Source: an uncultured Ignavibacteria bacterium (lineage in GTDB: Bacteria > Bacteroidota > Ignavibacteria > Ch128b). From it: a stretch of DNA of 64,000 nt. The stretch is taken from contig CALDZP010000073.1 in NCBI GenBank assembly GCA_937944105.1, positions 1 through 64,000 of the forward strand, in the 5' to 3' direction. Position 1 is the first letter of the stretch, and each line of letters opens with the position of its first letter. Shown here in pieces: positions 18,897 to 28,877 of the stretch. The notes beneath the pieces were generated by a model. It did not search any database. It saw only the letters and a program-made list of their open reading frames with translations, and was not told where the DNA came from. Both the position numbers and the translations under genes were made by a program.

Positions 18897-19115
18897 TTAC
18901 TTATATCTATAAATTATTCTGCCTTTTGTAAGATCATAGGGTGAAATTTCAACTTGAACTCTATCACCAGCAAGAATTCTTATAAAATGCATTCTCATTT
19001 TACCAGATACATGTGCAAGTATTTCATGACCATTATCTAATTTTACTTTAAACATTGCATTTGGCAATGTTTCAGTAATAACACCATCCATTACAATTAC
19101 ATCTTTCTTAGCCAT
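18897..19115 (-). CDS. infA: Translation initiation factor IF-1
   Basis: A 72-residue single S1/OB-fold domain ([57 protein letters not shown]), which binds the A site of the 30S subunit during initiation. The ATG overlaps the map stop by one base (TAATG), so translation of the two genes is probably coupled. Confidence 0.97.
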   Translation of the reverse strand: MAKKDVIVMDGVITETLPNAMFKVKLDNGHEILAHVSGKMRMHFIRILAGDRVQVEISPYDLTKGRIIYRYK

Positions 19116-19873
19116 TACGTCGTTAAAATTTCTGGTTCGTTATTTGTTATTAAAATTGTATGTTCAAAATGAGCAGATGGTTGACCGTCTTCAGTTACAA
19201 TAGTCCATCCATCCTTCAAAGTTTTAACTCGATATGTTCCAGCATTTACCATAGGTTCAATTGCAATTGTCATCCCTTCCCTCAATCTTGGACTTGGTCC
19301 TGAAACAACATAGTTAGGAATAGACGGGTCCTCATGTAAATATTTTCCAACACCATGACCGGTTAATTCTCTCACAACGTTAAATCCATTGCTTTCAACA
19401 TAGTTTTGTATCGCACGGGAAATATCAATTACTCTGTTTCCATCTTGAGCTTTCTCAATTCCTCTATAAAGAGACTCTTCGGTTACATTCATCAATTTTT
19501 TCTTCAAAGACGAAATTTTTCCAACCGCAAAAGTTCTAGCTGCATCACCAAAATATCCATTAAATTGTACTCCAACATCAATCGACAAAAGTTGACCTTC
19601 TTTTAATTCTGTATCGTCTGGAATTCCATGAACCACTTCATTATCAATTGACGCACAAATTGAAGCAGGATAATTAAAACTCCCAGCCTGTGAATAACCT
19701 TTGAAAGCTGGAATTGCTCCTTTAGATCTAATATAATCTTCCGCTATTTCATCAAGCATTTTAGTTGTTATACCTGGTTTTATCATACTACCTAACAAAT
19801 TCAAAACCTCAGCAACAATTTTACAACTTTTTCTAATTCCATCAATTTCCTGTGCATTTTTTATAAAAATCAT
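19115..19873 (-). CDS. map: Methionine aminopeptidase type I
   Basis: A 252-residue enzyme removing the N-terminal Met from new proteins. The five metal ligands are visible: Asp in SIDVGV, Asp in FGDAART, His in [14 protein letters not shown], Glu in IAIEPMVN and Glu in SAHFEHTI. No N-terminal zinc-finger extension is present. It lies 5 bases after secY and one base into infA, the classical secY-map-infA order. Confidence 0.97.
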   Translation of the reverse strand: MIFIKNAQEIDGIRKSCKIVAEVLNLLGSMIKPGITTKMLDEIAEDYIRSKGAIPAFKGYSQAGSFNYPASICASIDNEVVHGIPDDTELKEGQLLSIDVGVQFNGYFGDAARTFAVGKISSLKKKLMNVTEESLYRGIEKAQDGNRVIDISRAIQNYVESNGFNVVRELTGHGVGKYLHEDPSIPNYVVSGPSPRLREGMTIAIEPMVNAGTYRVKTLKDGWTIVTEDGQPSAHFEHTILITNNEPEILTT

Positions 19874-19878
19874 CCAAA

Positions 19879-21213
19879 TTATCTTCGACCTTTTATTCTA
19901 CCAGTCTTTAAAAATCCATCGTAGTGTCTCATCTTTAAGTGAGTTTCAATTTGTTGAAGCGTATCTAATGCAACACCAACAACAATTAATAAACTTGTTC
20001 CTCCAAAAAATTGGGCAAAGCTATGAGATACACCAAATCTTGATATGAAAGCTGGTAAAATTGCTATAATTGCTAGGAAAATTGAACCGGGCAATGTAAT
20101 TCTTGTCAAAATGTTGTCTATATATTCAGCCGTTTGATTACCTGGCCTAATTCCAGGAATAAAACCACCTTGCCTTTTCATTGTTTCTGCTACATCTTTT
20201 GGATTAAATGCAATTGCAGTGTAGAAATAAGTAAAAAATATAATAAGTAATGCATAAAAAAATGAATAAACGAAAGAATCATATCTAAAGTGACTGGCAA
20301 CAGATGCCATTATTTCACTTTCTGGGAAAAATGTTAAAATAGTATTTGGAATAAACATAATTGATTGAGCAAATATAATTGGCATAACTCCAGCGGTATT
20401 AACTCTCAACGGGATAAATTGAGTTACACCACCAACTATCTTTCTACCTACAACTCTTTTAGCATATTGAACTGGTATTCTTCTTTCACCCCTTGTCATC
20501 AATACAACAGCTGCTATAATAAACACCATTATAGTAACAAATATTAATTCAATAATTAGATTAGTCTGTCCGGCAGCAAGTAATCTATATTCATCTAAAA
20601 ACGCATAAGGCAATCGATCTATGATACCTATAAAAATTATAAGTGAAATTCCGTTTCCTATACCTCTTTCTGTAATTTGTTCTCCAAGCCACATCAAGAA
20701 AATTGTTCCAGCAGTTAGGATAATAATAGTAGAAAAAGTGAATAGCATACCTTGTACTTCAGCTGGAACGATAGGTACCCCACTTGCATTCATATGAATT
20801 AATCTAACACTTACTCCCCATGCTTGAACGGCAGCAACAAGAACAGTTCCATATCTTGTGATTTGGTTTATCTTTTTTCGTCCTTCCTCACCTTCTTTTT
20901 GAAGCTTCTGAAAATATGGAACAACGGCACCTAAAAGTTGAATGATAATCGACGAACTTATATATGGCATAATACCTAGTGCAAATATTGCTGCATTTGA
21001 AAAAGCACCACCCACAAACAAATCGTACAGGCCGAATAAATTATCTTGTGTAGCATTTCTTGTTGCTTCAGCCAGAACATGAGCGTCAACACCGGGAAGA
21101 GTAATATGCGCTCCAATTCTTACAATAATTAATAATCCAAGAGTAAAAAGAACTCTTTCCCTTAATTCTTGTATTTTAAAAATATTTCTAAAACTTTCAG
21201 CAAATGTTGCCAT
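19879..21213 (-). CDS. secY: Preprotein translocase subunit SecY
   Basis: A 444-residue channel subunit of the SecYEG translocon with ten hydrophobic segments. Family motifs include RIGAHITLPGVD near the start, LGIMPYISSSIIIQLL (plug and TM2 region), GERRIPVQYAKR in the cytoplasmic loop and FKTGRIKGRR at the C-terminus. Its ATG overlaps the rplO stop by one base. The partner SecE is encoded at 45.6 kb in this window. Confidence 0.97.
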   Translation of the reverse strand: MATFAESFRNIFKIQELRERVLFTLGLLIIVRIGAHITLPGVDAHVLAEATRNATQDNLFGLYDLFVGGAFSNAAIFALGIMPYISSSIIIQLLGAVVPYFQKLQKEGEEGRKKINQITRYGTVLVAAVQAWGVSVRLIHMNASGVPIVPAEVQGMLFTFSTIIILTAGTIFLMWLGEQITERGIGNGISLIIFIGIIDRLPYAFLDEYRLLAAGQTNLIIELIFVTIMVFIIAAVVLMTRGERRIPVQYAKRVVGRKIVGGVTQFIPLRVNTAGVMPIIFAQSIMFIPNTILTFFPESEIMASVASHFRYDSFVYSFFYALLIIFFTYFYTAIAFNPKDVAETMKRQGGFIPGIRPGNQTAEYIDNILTRITLPGSIFLAIIAILPAFISRFGVSHSFAQFFGGTSLLIVVGVALDTLQQIETHLKMRHYDGFLKTGRIKGRR

Positions 21214-21701
21214 CAGGATTTTGCCAATTTAATTTTAGAGAATTCAACTAATTTAATAGATCCACCTGCAGATTCTATCTTTTGCCGAGCTGACTGACTA
21301 ATTGCATGTATAGCAAGATCTAACTTTTTATTAACTTCTCCTTCACCAAGAATTTTAATTGGTTTATTTTTTGTCCCCACTACTTTATAACTATAGAGTA
21401 ATTCCGGTGTAATAGTTTTATTGAATAAATTATTTTTTGTAACAAACTCAACGAGCTTATTTAAATTTAGTGGTTGATATTCAACCCTGAATGGACTTTT
21501 AAAACCTCTTTTCGGAATTCTTCTTTGTAGAGGCATCTGTCCACCTTCAAACCACGGTCGATATTTATCACCTGAACGAGACTTTTGACCATTCATTCCA
21601 CGTGTAGAAGTTCCACCATGACCTGAGCCTGGACCTCTACCAACCCTTTTTTCTTTTTTTACAGAACCTTTTGCTGGTTTTAAATTGCTTAGAATATCCA
21701 T
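21213..21701 (-). CDS. rplO: 50S ribosomal protein L15
   Basis: L15, about 162 residues from the Met chosen at 21701 (MDILSNLKPAKGSVKKEKRV), which matches the usual family N-terminus and starts 1 base after the rpmD stop. In-frame ATGs at 21713 and 21725 would overlap rpmD. Glycine/arginine-rich RGPGSGHGGTSTRGMNGQKS and GGQMPLQRRIPKRGF are diagnostic. L15 is a late-binding 50S assembly protein. Confidence 0.95.
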   Translation of the reverse strand: MDILSNLKPAKGSVKKEKRVGRGPGSGHGGTSTRGMNGQKSRSGDKYRPWFEGGQMPLQRRIPKRGFKSPFRVEYQPLNLNKLVEFVTKNNLFNKTITPELLYSYKVVGTKNKPIKILGEGEVNKKLDLAIHAISQSARQKIESAGGSIKLVEFSKIKLAKS

Positions 21702-21702
21702 A

Positions 21703-21891
21703 TTACTCTTCATTAATTTCTTCAACTTTTATTAGATGAATTACTTTACGAATCATACCTCTAATTTGAGGTGTATCTTTGTGAATCTTAGTATAATTAG
21801 GTCTTCCAAGACCAAGTGCCTTAATAGTTCTTTTTTGTCTTTCAGGTCTATCAATTATTGATTTAATCTGAGTAATTTTTAATTTTTTCAT
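21703..21891 (-). CDS. rpmD: 50S ribosomal protein L30
   Basis: A 62-residue L30 ([40 protein letters not shown]). The ATG overlaps the rpsE stop by 4 bases. It lies between rpsE and rplO, its standard spc-operon place. Confidence 0.96.
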   Translation of the reverse strand: MKKLKITQIKSIIDRPERQKRTIKALGLGRPNYTKIHKDTPQIRGMIRKVIHLIKVEEINEE

Positions 21892-22397
21892 AACTGACCA
21901 AACAATTCTTTTTTAGTAATACCTCTTTTAAAAGCTACAGTATCGGCATCGAGCATATTTGTTAGTGCTTTTAAAGTTGCTTTTACTGTGTTATGTGGAT
22001 TAGAAGAACCAAGAGATTTTGTTAAAACATCAGTAATACCTGCTGCTTCAAGAACTGCTCTTACACCACCACCAGCGATTAAGCCAGTACCAGGGGAGGC
22101 TGGTTTAAGAAGAACCTTAGCAGCTCCATATTTCCCAATTATTTCATGAGGGATTGTTCCCTTGACCACTGGAACTCTTACTATATTTTTCTTAGCGTCT
22201 TCAATACCTTTACTTATTGCGTCGGTTACTTCATTTGCTTTACCTAAACCAACTCCAACATGGCCTTTACGATCGCCAACTACAACGATTGCATTAAAGC
22301 TAAATCTTCGTCCCCCTTTAACAACTTTAGCAACACGATTAATATGAACAACTTTTTCTTTTAAGTCTTCAATATTTTGTGGTTTTAATGTTTTCAA
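21888..22397 (-). CDS. rpsE: 30S ribosomal protein S5
   Basis: A 169-residue S5, a fidelity protein at the mRNA entry site. The double-stranded RNA-binding N-terminal domain has [20 protein letters not shown] and [15 protein letters not shown]; the C-terminal domain has [20 protein letters not shown]. The gene begins 24 bases past a tRNA-Gln gene that separates it from rplR. Confidence 0.97.
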   Translation of the reverse strand: MKTLKPQNIEDLKEKVVHINRVAKVVKGGRRFSFNAIVVVGDRKGHVGVGLGKANEVTDAISKGIEDAKKNIVRVPVVKGTIPHEIIGKYGAAKVLLKPASPGTGLIAGGGVRAVLEAAGITDVLTKSLGSSNPHNTVKATLKALTNMLDADTVAFKRGITKKELFGQL

Positions 22398-22420
22398 ATT
22401 TATTTACTCCATTATTTTTG

Positions 22421-22491
22421 CTGCCGGGAGAGGATTCGAACCTCTACATACGGCTCCAAAGGCCGCTGTCCTACCTTTAGACGACCCGGCA
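22421..22491 (-). tRNA. tRNA-Gln (anticodon TTG)
   Basis: The minus strand folds into a full cloverleaf of 71 nt: 7-bp acceptor TGCCGGG/CCCGGCA, D stem GTCT/GGAC, anticodon stem GCGGC/GCCGT with loop CTTTGGA (anticodon TTG), and T arm AGAGG-TTCGAAT-CCTCT. The discriminator is G and CCA is not encoded. It lies in the gap between rplR and rpsE, in the same direction, so it is probably cut out of the ribosomal-protein transcript. Confidence 0.95.
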
Positions 22492-22500
22492 AGTTAAACA

Positions 22501-22869
22501 TTAGATTTTTAGTCCGCCTTCTCTTAAACCATCGGCAAGAGCTTTCACTCTTCCGTGATACCTGAAACCATTTCTATCGAAAATACCTGTTACAATTCCT
22601 TTACTTAATGCGACCTCTGCAGCAACCTTACCCACCAATTTACTTACTTCGGTCTTTGTTAAATGCTCAGTAATTTTTTCTTTAACTTCTTTAGATAAAT
22701 TTGAGATAGAGAATAGTGTCTTATTGTTTAAATCATCAATAAATTGGATGTATATGTTATTTAAACTTCTATACACACATAATCTTGGTTTTTCAGGAGT
22801 TCCTTTTTTTAAAACTTTTTTCAAATGTTTTTTAACTCTAAATCTTGATTTTTCTTTAGGTTTAATCAT
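22501..22869 (-). CDS. rplR: 50S ribosomal protein L18
   Basis: A 122-residue L18 that binds 5S rRNA with L5. The C-terminal [38 protein letters not shown] is the usual signature, preceded by [19 protein letters not shown]. The stop is 10 bases before the tRNA-Gln gene and the ATG is 3 bases after rplF. Confidence 0.96.
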   Translation of the reverse strand: MIKPKEKSRFRVKKHLKKVLKKGTPEKPRLCVYRSLNNIYIQFIDDLNNKTLFSISNLSKEVKEKITEHLTKTEVSKLVGKVAAEVALSKGIVTGIFDRNGFRYHGRVKALADGLREGGLKI

Positions 22870-22871
22870 AT

Positions 22872-23411
22872 CTATTTACCTGCAGTTTTACCAGCTTTAC
22901 GAATTATTTGTTCACCTTCATATCTAATACCTTTACCATTATATGGTTCAGGTGGTCTAAATGACCTGATTTTTGCAGCAACCTGTCCAACAAGTTGTTT
23001 ATCAATTCCACTAACAACAATGTTTGTAGGTGCTGGTACTTCAATTTTAACATCCTTGGGTGGAATAAAGAATATAGGATGTGAAAAACCTAACGCAAGT
23101 TGTAAACCCTTCCCTTTTAGTTCTGCTCTATAGCCGACTCCAATAATCTCCAATTTTTTCGTATACCCTTCTGTTACACCTACAATCATATTTTGAATTA
23201 AAGCACGATAGAGACCGTGCAGTGCTCTTACTTCTTTCTCATCAGAAGTTCGGGTTAAAACTACTTGTCCATTTTCAACCTTGATGTTAATTCTGGAATC
23301 ATACGGTTGAATTAATTCACCTTTAGGACCCTTTACCTTTATTTTACCATTTTGGATTTCTACCGTAACGCCTTTTTTAATTTCTACTGGTTTTCTACCA
23401 ATTCTCGACAC
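22872..23411 (-). CDS. rplF: 50S ribosomal protein L6
   Basis: A 179-residue L6 near the sarcin-ricin loop. Start [15 protein letters not shown], the two-domain duplication with KGPKGEL and a C-terminal [20 protein letters not shown] are all present. Gene order rpsH-rplF-rplR is canonical. Confidence 0.97.
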   Translation of the reverse strand: MSRIGRKPVEIKKGVTVEIQNGKIKVKGPKGELIQPYDSRINIKVENGQVVLTRTSDEKEVRALHGLYRALIQNMIVGVTEGYTKKLEIIGVGYRAELKGKGLQLALGFSHPIFFIPPKDVKIEVPAPTNIVVSGIDKQLVGQVAAKIRSFRPPEPYNGKGIRYEGEQIIRKAGKTAGK

Positions 23412-23433
23412 TTTTTTAATCTCCTCTTTCGAT

Positions 23434-23829
23434 TTACCAGATATGACAGATTATTTCACCACCGATATTTTCATTTCTCGCTTCCTTATCGGTCTTAAGA
23501 CCTTTAGAAGTTGAAATAATCGCAATACCAAGTCCATTTAATACTCTTTCTATCGATTTAGCATCCTTATAAACTCTTAATCCTGGTTTACTAATTCTTT
23601 TTAATCCCGAAATAGCAGGTCTACCTTGGTTATATTTTAATTTAATTTTCAAAATGCCTTGCTTGTTATCTTCAATAACTTCGAATGAATCAATATAGTT
23701 TTGTTGTTTTAGAATTCTTGCTATATCTATTTTCATTTTAGATGCGGGTACTTCAACTATAACATGCTGAGCTTTTATAGCATTTCTTAATCGTGTTAAA
23801 AAATCAGCAATAGGATCTGTCATCGTCAT
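23434..23829 (-). CDS. rpsH: 30S ribosomal protein S8
   Basis: A 131-residue S8, a primary 16S rRNA binder of the central domain and, in E. coli, the spc operon repressor. [15 protein letters not shown] near the start and [15 protein letters not shown] at the C-terminal half are diagnostic. The first of two close ATGs (23829) is preferred because GAGGAG lies 11 bases before it; the second at 23823 would remove two residues. Confidence 0.97.
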   Translation of the reverse strand: MTMTDPIADFLTRLRNAIKAQHVIVEVPASKMKIDIARILKQQNYIDSFEVIEDNKQGILKIKLKYNQGRPAISGLKRISKPGLRVYKDAKSIERVLNGLGIAIISTSKGLKTDKEARNENIGGEIICHIW

Positions 23830-23848
23830 TATTCTCTTATCTCCTCTT

Positions 23849-24034
23849 TTACCAACTTGCTTTTCTTACGCCAGGGATTTTACCGCTACTAGCCATATTT
23901 CTAAAACAAATTCTACAAACACCAAATTTTCTTAAATAACCTCTAGGCCTACCACATAAACTACAGCGGTTGTACTTTCTTACTTTAAATTTTGGTTCTT
24001 TTTTTTGTTTAACAATAAGTGCTAATCGTGCCAA
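23849..24034 (-). CDS. rpsN: 30S ribosomal protein S14, zinc-binding type Z
   Basis: A 61-residue S14 of the short, zinc-containing form: [20 protein letters not shown] supplies the CxxC...CxxC site, followed by [18 protein letters not shown]. The long zinc-free form of E. coli is absent here. It stands between rplE and rpsH. Confidence 0.97.
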   Translation of the reverse strand: MARLALIVKQKKEPKFKVRKYNRCSLCGRPRGYLRKFGVCRICFRNMASSGKIPGVRKASW

Positions 24035-24048
24035 GTTTAGCTCCTTTA

Positions 24049-24714
24049 TTAACTTAATTCTTTCTTTCTAAATGGAACTCCGAACGCTTTCAATAATTCA
24101 TATGCTTCAGCGTCTGTTTTTGCAGTTGTAACAATAGATATATCCATACCATATATTCTATTAACTTTATCTACATTAATCTCAGGAAATATAATATGTT
24201 CTTTAATTCCAAGTGTATAATTACCTCTACCATCGAATGATTTATCTGATACTCCTCTGAAATCTCGAACTCTTGGTAAAGCAATATTTATTAATCTATC
24301 TAAAAATTCATACATCCTTGCACCTCGTAATGTAACCATACAACCAATAGCCATACCTTGTCTCAATTTAAAGTTAGAAATTGCCTTTTTAGCTTTTCTT
24401 ATTGCTGGTTTTTGACCCGCAATAACTTCCAAATCTTTTAGCGCATCTTCTAAAAGCTTTGGATCTTGTGCAGCTTTACCAACTCCCATATTTATAGTTA
24501 TTTTATGAAGTTTCGGAACCTGCATAATATTTTTGTAATTAAATTGCTTCATCAGCTGCGGAATAATTTCCTGTTTATACATTTCAAATAGTCGAGGTGT
24601 AATTCTCTCTTCAGGTTCCGATGTAACTTGAGCCTGAGTGCTTTTTTCTTCCTTTTTCGATTTCTTTGTTTGATTATCTTGCTGTGATTGCTTTTTTTGT
24701 TTTTTATCTGCCAT
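24049..24714 (-). CDS. rplE: 50S ribosomal protein L5 with N-terminal extension
   Basis: The L5 core begins at about residue 41 ([19 protein letters not shown]) and carries [26 protein letters not shown] and [20 protein letters not shown]5 bridges 5S rRNA and the small subunit. The 221-residue length exceeds the usual ~180 because of a 40-residue Lys/Gln/Ser/Glu-rich N-terminal segment. That segment is in frame from the ATG at 24714, which is 8 bases from the rplX stop. No better internal start is obvious, so the extension is probably real and disordered. Confidence 0.94.
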   Translation of the reverse strand: MADKKQKKQSQQDNQTKKSKKEEKSTQAQVTSEPEERITPRLFEMYKQEIIPQLMKQFNYKNIMQVPKLHKITINMGVGKAAQDPKLLEDALKDLEVIAGQKPAIRKAKKAISNFKLRQGMAIGCMVTLRGARMYEFLDRLINIALPRVRDFRGVSDKSFDGRGNYTLGIKEHIIFPEINVDKVNRIYGMDISIVTTAKTDAEAYELLKAFGVPFRKKELS

Positions 24715-24722
24715 CTTTAGAC

Positions 24723-25052
24723 CTAAATCATTTCTCCAGATTTTTTACTTACGCGAACAATTTTCTTCTTTTTTGTTGTATCATCAAAAATTATTTTTGA
24801 ACCTACCCTTGTTCTTTCATTAGTCTTCGGATCAATAAGCATAATGTTAGATATATGTATCGGTGCTTCTTTCTTAATGATTCCACCTTGTGGATTTTTT
24901 TGTGAGGGGCGAGTATGTCTTTTTACAATATTGACCCCTTCAACTACAACTCTTTGTTTTTTTGGAAAGACCTTCAAAACTTTACCAGTCTTTCCTTTAT
25001 CATCACCTGCTATTACAATAACATTATCATTTTTTTTGATTTTTAGTCTCAT
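24723..25052 (-). CDS. rplX: 50S ribosomal protein L24
   Basis: A 109-residue L24, one of the first proteins in 50S assembly. The KOW motif lies in [20 protein letters not shown] at the N-terminus; [20 protein letters not shown] follows. Placed between rplN and rplE as in the standard spc cluster. Confidence 0.96.
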   Translation of the reverse strand: MRLKIKKNDNVIVIAGDDKGKTGKVLKVFPKKQRVVVEGVNIVKRHTRPSQKNPQGGIIKKEAPIHISNIMLIDPKTNERTRVGSKIIFDDTTKKKKIVRVSKKSGEMI

Positions 25053-25062
25053 TCAAAACCTC

Positions 25063-25431
25063 TTATAATACTTCAGGAGCTAAAGAAACAATCTTCATAA
25101 ATTGTTTTTCTCTTAATTCACGAGCAACAGGACCAAAAATTCTTGTTCCTCTTGGCTCATTTTTATTATCCAAAAGAACTGCTGCATTTTCATCAAAACG
25201 AATATAAGTTCCGTCTTTTCGACGAACTTCTTTCTTTGTTCTGACAACTACAGCACGCGAAACATCACCTTTCTTAACAGCACCACCTGGAATAGCTGAC
25301 TTAACAGATACTACAATTATATCACCAACACTTGCATATCTTCGGTTACTACCTCCAAGCACTCGAATACATCTAACTTTTTTAGCGCCAGAATTGTCAG
25401 CTACTACTAAATTGGTTTCTTCTTGAATCAT
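25063..25431 (-). CDS. rplN: 50S ribosomal protein L14
   Basis: A 122-residue L14 ([60 protein letters not shown]). It forms an intersubunit bridge with 16S rRNA and is also the docking site of RsfS. First gene of the classic spc cluster. Confidence 0.97.
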   Translation of the reverse strand: MIQEETNLVVADNSGAKKVRCIRVLGGSNRRYASVGDIIVVSVKSAIPGGAVKKGDVSRAVVVRTKKEVRRKDGTYIRFDENAAVLLDNKNEPRGTRIFGPVARELREKQFMKIVSLAPEVL

Positions 25432-25452
25432 TTCTTATACCTCTCTGTAAAA

Positions 25453-25713
25453 TTACTTTTCTCGTTCTAATATTTTTACGAGTCTCCATCTTTTTTTTCT
25501 ACTTAAAGGACGGGTTTCCATTATTTCAACAATATCACCAATTTGACACTCATTGTTCGGATCATGTGCCATTAGTTTCGTAGTTTTTTTATAATATTTC
25601 TTATAAATTGGATGAGCTACTCTCCTTTCTATCGCAACTACAATGCTCTTATCCATTTTATTGCTAACAACTTTACCGATTCTGGTTTTTCTTCTTCCTC
25701 TAACGACTGTCAT
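25453..25713 (-). CDS. rpsQ: 30S ribosomal protein S17
   Basis: An 86-residue OB-fold protein ([58 protein letters not shown]). It binds the 5' domain of 16S rRNA. It starts 3 bases after rpmC, with an AGGAG site inside the end of that gene. Confidence 0.96.
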   Translation of the reverse strand: MTVVRGRRKTRIGKVVSNKMDKSIVVAIERRVAHPIYKKYYKKTTKLMAHDPNNECQIGDIVEIMETRPLSRKKRWRLVKILEREK

Positions 25714-25716
25714 TTT

Positions 25717-25947
25717 CTATCTCTCCTCCTTTTTTTCAGAACCGGCTTTTCTTTCAATTCCTAATTCTCTTTCCCTTAGAACTGTTTTCATTCTGGCAAT
25801 ATCTTTTCTTGTTAATTTAATCTTGGCTGTATTTGTTAATTGCTTAGTTGCTAAAGCAAATCTTAAATCAACCAGATTATTTTCCTCTTCGATAATTCTT
25901 TTTCTTAATTCGTCATCGGTCATTTGTCTGATTTCATACATCTTCAT
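25717..25947 (-). CDS. rpmC: 50S ribosomal protein L29
   Basis: A 76-residue L29: the two-helix coiled hairpin starts MKMYEIRQMTDDELRKRI and contains NLRF-like LVDLRFALATKQL and the IARMKTVLRERE motif. The C-terminal Lys/Glu tail makes it about ten residues longer than usual. It lies at the tunnel exit and helps dock SRP and trigger factor. Confidence 0.95.
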   Translation of the reverse strand: MKMYEIRQMTDDELRKRIIEEENNLVDLRFALATKQLTNTAKIKLTRKDIARMKTVLRERELGIERKAGSEKKEER

Positions 25948-25956
25948 TTTTTACAC

Positions 25957-26379
25957 CTATTCTGCTTTATAGTCGATTCTTGTGACAATTTTGGTTTTTA
26001 TTGGTAGCTTATATGAAGCTAATTTTAAAGCTTCTTGAGCGGTTTGGGCATCAACACCTGCAACTTCGAACAAAATACGACCGGGTTTAACAACAGCAAC
26101 CCAAAATTCAGGTGCGCCTTTTCCTTTTCCCATTCTTGTTTCAAGTGGTTTTTTTGTTACAGGTTTATCTGGAAAAATTCTAATCCAAATTTTCCCATCT
26201 CTTTTCATTTTTCTTGATAAAGCAACTCTACAAGCTTCAATTTGTCTAGCTGTTATCCAATGTGGTTCAAGTGCTTTTAATCCAAAATCACCAAAAGCAA
26301 CTGTATTACCACGAGTAGCTTTACCTTTCATTCTTCCACGTTGTGCTTTTCTATATTTTACTCTTTTTGGCATTAACAT
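25957..26379 (-). CDS. rplP: 50S ribosomal protein L16
   Basis: A 140-residue L16 ([60 protein letters not shown]), a late assembly protein near the A-site. The ATG at 26379 is used because a GGAG lies 10 bases before it; a second ATG two codons on is possible. Confidence 0.97.
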   Translation of the reverse strand: MLMPKRVKYRKAQRGRMKGKATRGNTVAFGDFGLKALEPHWITARQIEACRVALSRKMKRDGKIWIRIFPDKPVTKKPLETRMGKGKGAPEFWVAVVKPGRILFEVAGVDAQTAQEALKLASYKLPIKTKIVTRIDYKAE

Positions 26380-26384
26380 AAATT

Positions 26385-27035
26385 TTAAGCTCCGATTTTT
26401 TCACCTGGTTTACCAAAAATTTCGCCTCTGCAAATCCAAACTTTTACTCCTATTGACCCATAAATAGTTTGAGCAGTTGCAGTTGCATAATCAATATCCG
26501 CTCTGAAAGTATGCAGAGGAATTCTCCCTTCTTTGTATTGCTCAGATCTTGCCATTTCAGCTCCGGCTAATCTACCACCACATTTAATTCTGATTCCTTC
26601 GGCACCCATTCTCATTGCAGCTGTAATTGCTGTTTTCATGGCTCTTCTGTGAGAAATTCTATTTTCAATTTGTCGGGCAATATTTTTTGCAACTAACTCA
26701 GCATCTAATTCTGGTCTTTTAATTTCGTGTATTTGAACTTTTACTTCTTTATCGAAAAGTTTTTTCAATTCAGCTTCAAGTTGAGCAATATCCCTACCAC
26801 TTCTACCAATTACAACACCTGGTCTAGATGTATGAATTGTTATCGTTAGATCTTTGGCAGTACGTTCAATTATTACTTTTGATACTCCTGCATTTTCTAA
26901 TCTACTTTTTATATAATTGCGTATCTTTACATCCTCTACTAGTTTGGGTCCAAATGATTTTTCTTCATACCAGTTGGATTCCCAACCTCTAATAATACCT
27001 ATTCTTAAACCGATTGGATTAGATTTCTGTCCCAA
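26385..27035 (-). CDS. rpsC: 30S ribosomal protein S3
   Basis: A 216-residue S3 of the mRNA entry channel. The start [20 protein letters not shown], the KH domain with [17 protein letters not shown] and the C-terminal domain ending [17 protein letters not shown] are complete. Short gaps connect it to rplV (8 bases) and rplP (5 bases). Confidence 0.97.
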   Translation of the reverse strand: MGQKSNPIGLRIGIIRGWESNWYEEKSFGPKLVEDVKIRNYIKSRLENAGVSKVIIERTAKDLTITIHTSRPGVVIGRSGRDIAQLEAELKKLFDKEVKVQIHEIKRPELDAELVAKNIARQIENRISHRRAMKTAITAAMRMGAEGIRIKCGGRLAGAEMARSEQYKEGRIPLHTFRADIDYATATAQTIYGSIGVKVWICRGEIFGKPGEKIGA

Positions 27036-27043
27036 AGATACTC

Positions 27044-27397
27044 CTATGATTTTGTTTCTTTTTGTGCAACAACAATAGTTACATGATTAGATCTTTTTCT
27101 AACTCTATATGCTCTACCTTGAGGAGCTGGCAAAACTCTCTTTAACATTGGTCCACCATCTACATACGCTTCTTTAACATACAAATCACTTATCTCAACA
27201 CGGCCATCTTCAACTTTGTTCATAAGATTTGCAACTGCAGATCTCAATACTTTTTCAGCATCTCTGGCAGCATGTCTTTTGGTATAATGTAAAATACTTA
27301 AAGCTTCCTCAACTGATTTCCCACGTATTAAATCAATTACTGTTCTCATCTTTCGCGGCGAAGTTGGTATAAATCTAAATCTTGCTCTAGCTTCCAT
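27044..27397 (-). CDS. rplV: 50S ribosomal protein L22
   Basis: A 117-residue L22 ([29 protein letters not shown] [20 protein letters not shown]). Its beta hairpin lines the exit tunnel and carries the macrolide-related loop. The Met at 27397 begins the usual N-terminus. Confidence 0.96.
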   Translation of the reverse strand: MEARARFRFIPTSPRKMRTVIDLIRGKSVEEALSILHYTKRHAARDAEKVLRSAVANLMNKVEDGRVEISDLYVKEAYVDGGPMLKRVLPAPQGRAYRVRKRSNHVTIVVAQKETKS

Positions 27398-27414
27398 ATA
27401 TTACCTTTTTAAAC

Positions 27415-27702
27415 TTATTTTGATTTGCTTGCTTTTTCTGCTTTAGTTCCAGGATGTCCTCTAAAAATTCGTGTTGGTGCGAATTCACCAAGTTTATGAC
27501 CTACCATATATTCAGTAATTAAAACAGGAATAAATTGTTTCCCGTTATGTATTGCAATTGTGTGACCAACGAATTCCGGTGAAATAGTTGAAGAACGAGA
27601 CCATGTTTTAATTAATTTCTTTTGATTAGCCTCATTCAGTGCTCTAATTTTTCTTAGCAATTTTTCATTTATATAAGGACCTTTTTTAACAGATCTTGGC
27701 AT
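27415..27702 (-). CDS. rpsS: 30S ribosomal protein S19
   Basis: A 95-residue S19 ([58 protein letters not shown]). It forms the top of the 30S head with S13. It follows rplB by 14 bases. Confidence 0.97.
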   Translation of the reverse strand: MPRSVKKGPYINEKLLRKIRALNEANQKKLIKTWSRSSTISPEFVGHTIAIHNGKQFIPVLITEYMVGHKLGEFAPTRIFRGHPGTKAEKASKSK

Positions 27703-27716
27703 ACTTCTCTCTCAAA

Positions 27717-28550
27717 CTACTTTCTTCTTTTTACAATGTATTTGTCAGATAATTTTCTTTTCTTTCTTGTTTTTAAACCTTTCGCATATTGACCCCATGG
27801 TGATGTTGGATGTTGCCATCCACCTCCTGATTTACTTTTACCTTCTCCACCACCATTTGGATGATCGATTGGATTCATTGCAACACCACGAACATAAGAA
27901 CGCCAACCCAACCATCTATTACGACCAGCTTTCCCGAGACTAATATTTTCATGATCTGAATTTCCAACAACACCATAAGTACAATAACAATTTACATTAA
28001 CCAACCTAACTTCACCGGAAGGTAGCTTTAAATGCACATACTTTCCTTCACGTGCAACAACTTGAGCTGAGGTTCCTGCACTTCTAGCAAGTTGTCCACC
28101 TTTACCAGGCTTTAATTCAACGTTATGAACAAAACTACCCAACGGCACAATACCTAATGGCATTGCATTTCCTGGTTTAATTTCCACATTTTCACCAGCC
28201 ATGATTGTTTCCCCAACTTTTAATCCGTTGGGAGCAAGAATGTATCTCTTTTCGCCATCTGCATAGTGAATCAACGCAATATTTGCAGACCTATTTGGAT
28301 CATATTCAATTGAATGAACAACTCCAGGAATATTGCGTTTATCTCTTTTGAAATCTATAATTCGATACATTCTTTTATGACCACCACCACGATGTCTTGC
28401 GGTCAATCTTCCGTAATTATTTCTACCACCAGTTTTCTTAATTGGTTCAAGTAGTGATTTTTCAGGTTCAGTTTTAGTTATGTCTGAAAAATCTGGTAAA
28501 ATCGCAAATCTTTGTGATGGCGTAACAGGTTTTAATTTTTTCAATCCCAT
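27717..28550 (-). CDS. rplB: 50S ribosomal protein L2
   Basis: A 277-residue L2, needed for subunit joining and peptidyl transfer. Signature [20 protein letters not shown] is in the N-terminal half, and [18 protein letters not shown] with the conserved His of the peptidyl-transferase region is near the C-terminus. Complete length. Confidence 0.97.
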   Translation of the reverse strand: MGLKKLKPVTPSQRFAILPDFSDITKTEPEKSLLEPIKKTGGRNNYGRLTARHRGGGHKRMYRIIDFKRDKRNIPGVVHSIEYDPNRSANIALIHYADGEKRYILAPNGLKVGETIMAGENVEIKPGNAMPLGIVPLGSFVHNVELKPGKGGQLARSAGTSAQVVAREGKYVHLKLPSGEVRLVNVNCYCTYGVVGNSDHENISLGKAGRNRWLGWRSYVRGVAMNPIDHPNGGGEGKSKSGGGWQHPTSPWGQYAKGLKTRKKRKLSDKYIVKRRK

Positions 28551-28568
28551 TATGATTCTACCTTACAA

Positions 28569-28877
28569 TTAAATATTCTCAAAGAAATCAATTTTTTGTC
28601 CTTTTTCCAAAGTTACATAAGCTTTTTTAAGAGTTGCCGTTCTTCCAGTAAATCGGCCTGATCTTGTAAATTGAGTCTTTGTTTTTCCTTTTCTGATTAC
28701 AGTTCTTACATTTAAAACTTTAACATTAAATTTTTTCTCAACAGCATTAGCTATATCAATCTTATTTGCATCTTTACTAACAACAAATCCATATACATTA
28801 ACACCTTTATCCTGTAAAGCAGTAATTTTTTCAGTTAATAACGGTCGAATAAGTATTTGATTAATTTTTTTACTCAT
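28569..28877 (-). CDS. rplW: 50S ribosomal protein L23
   Basis: A 102-residue L23 (ILIRPLLTEKITALQDKGVN, ANKIDIANAVEKKFNVKVLN), the docking site for trigger factor and SRP. Its ATG lies 8 bases inside the end of rplD, so the two are probably translationally coupled. Confidence 0.95.
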   Translation of the reverse strand: MSKKINQILIRPLLTEKITALQDKGVNVYGFVVSKDANKIDIANAVEKKFNVKVLNVRTVIRKGKTKTQFTRSGRFTGRTATLKKAYVTLEKGQKIDFFENI

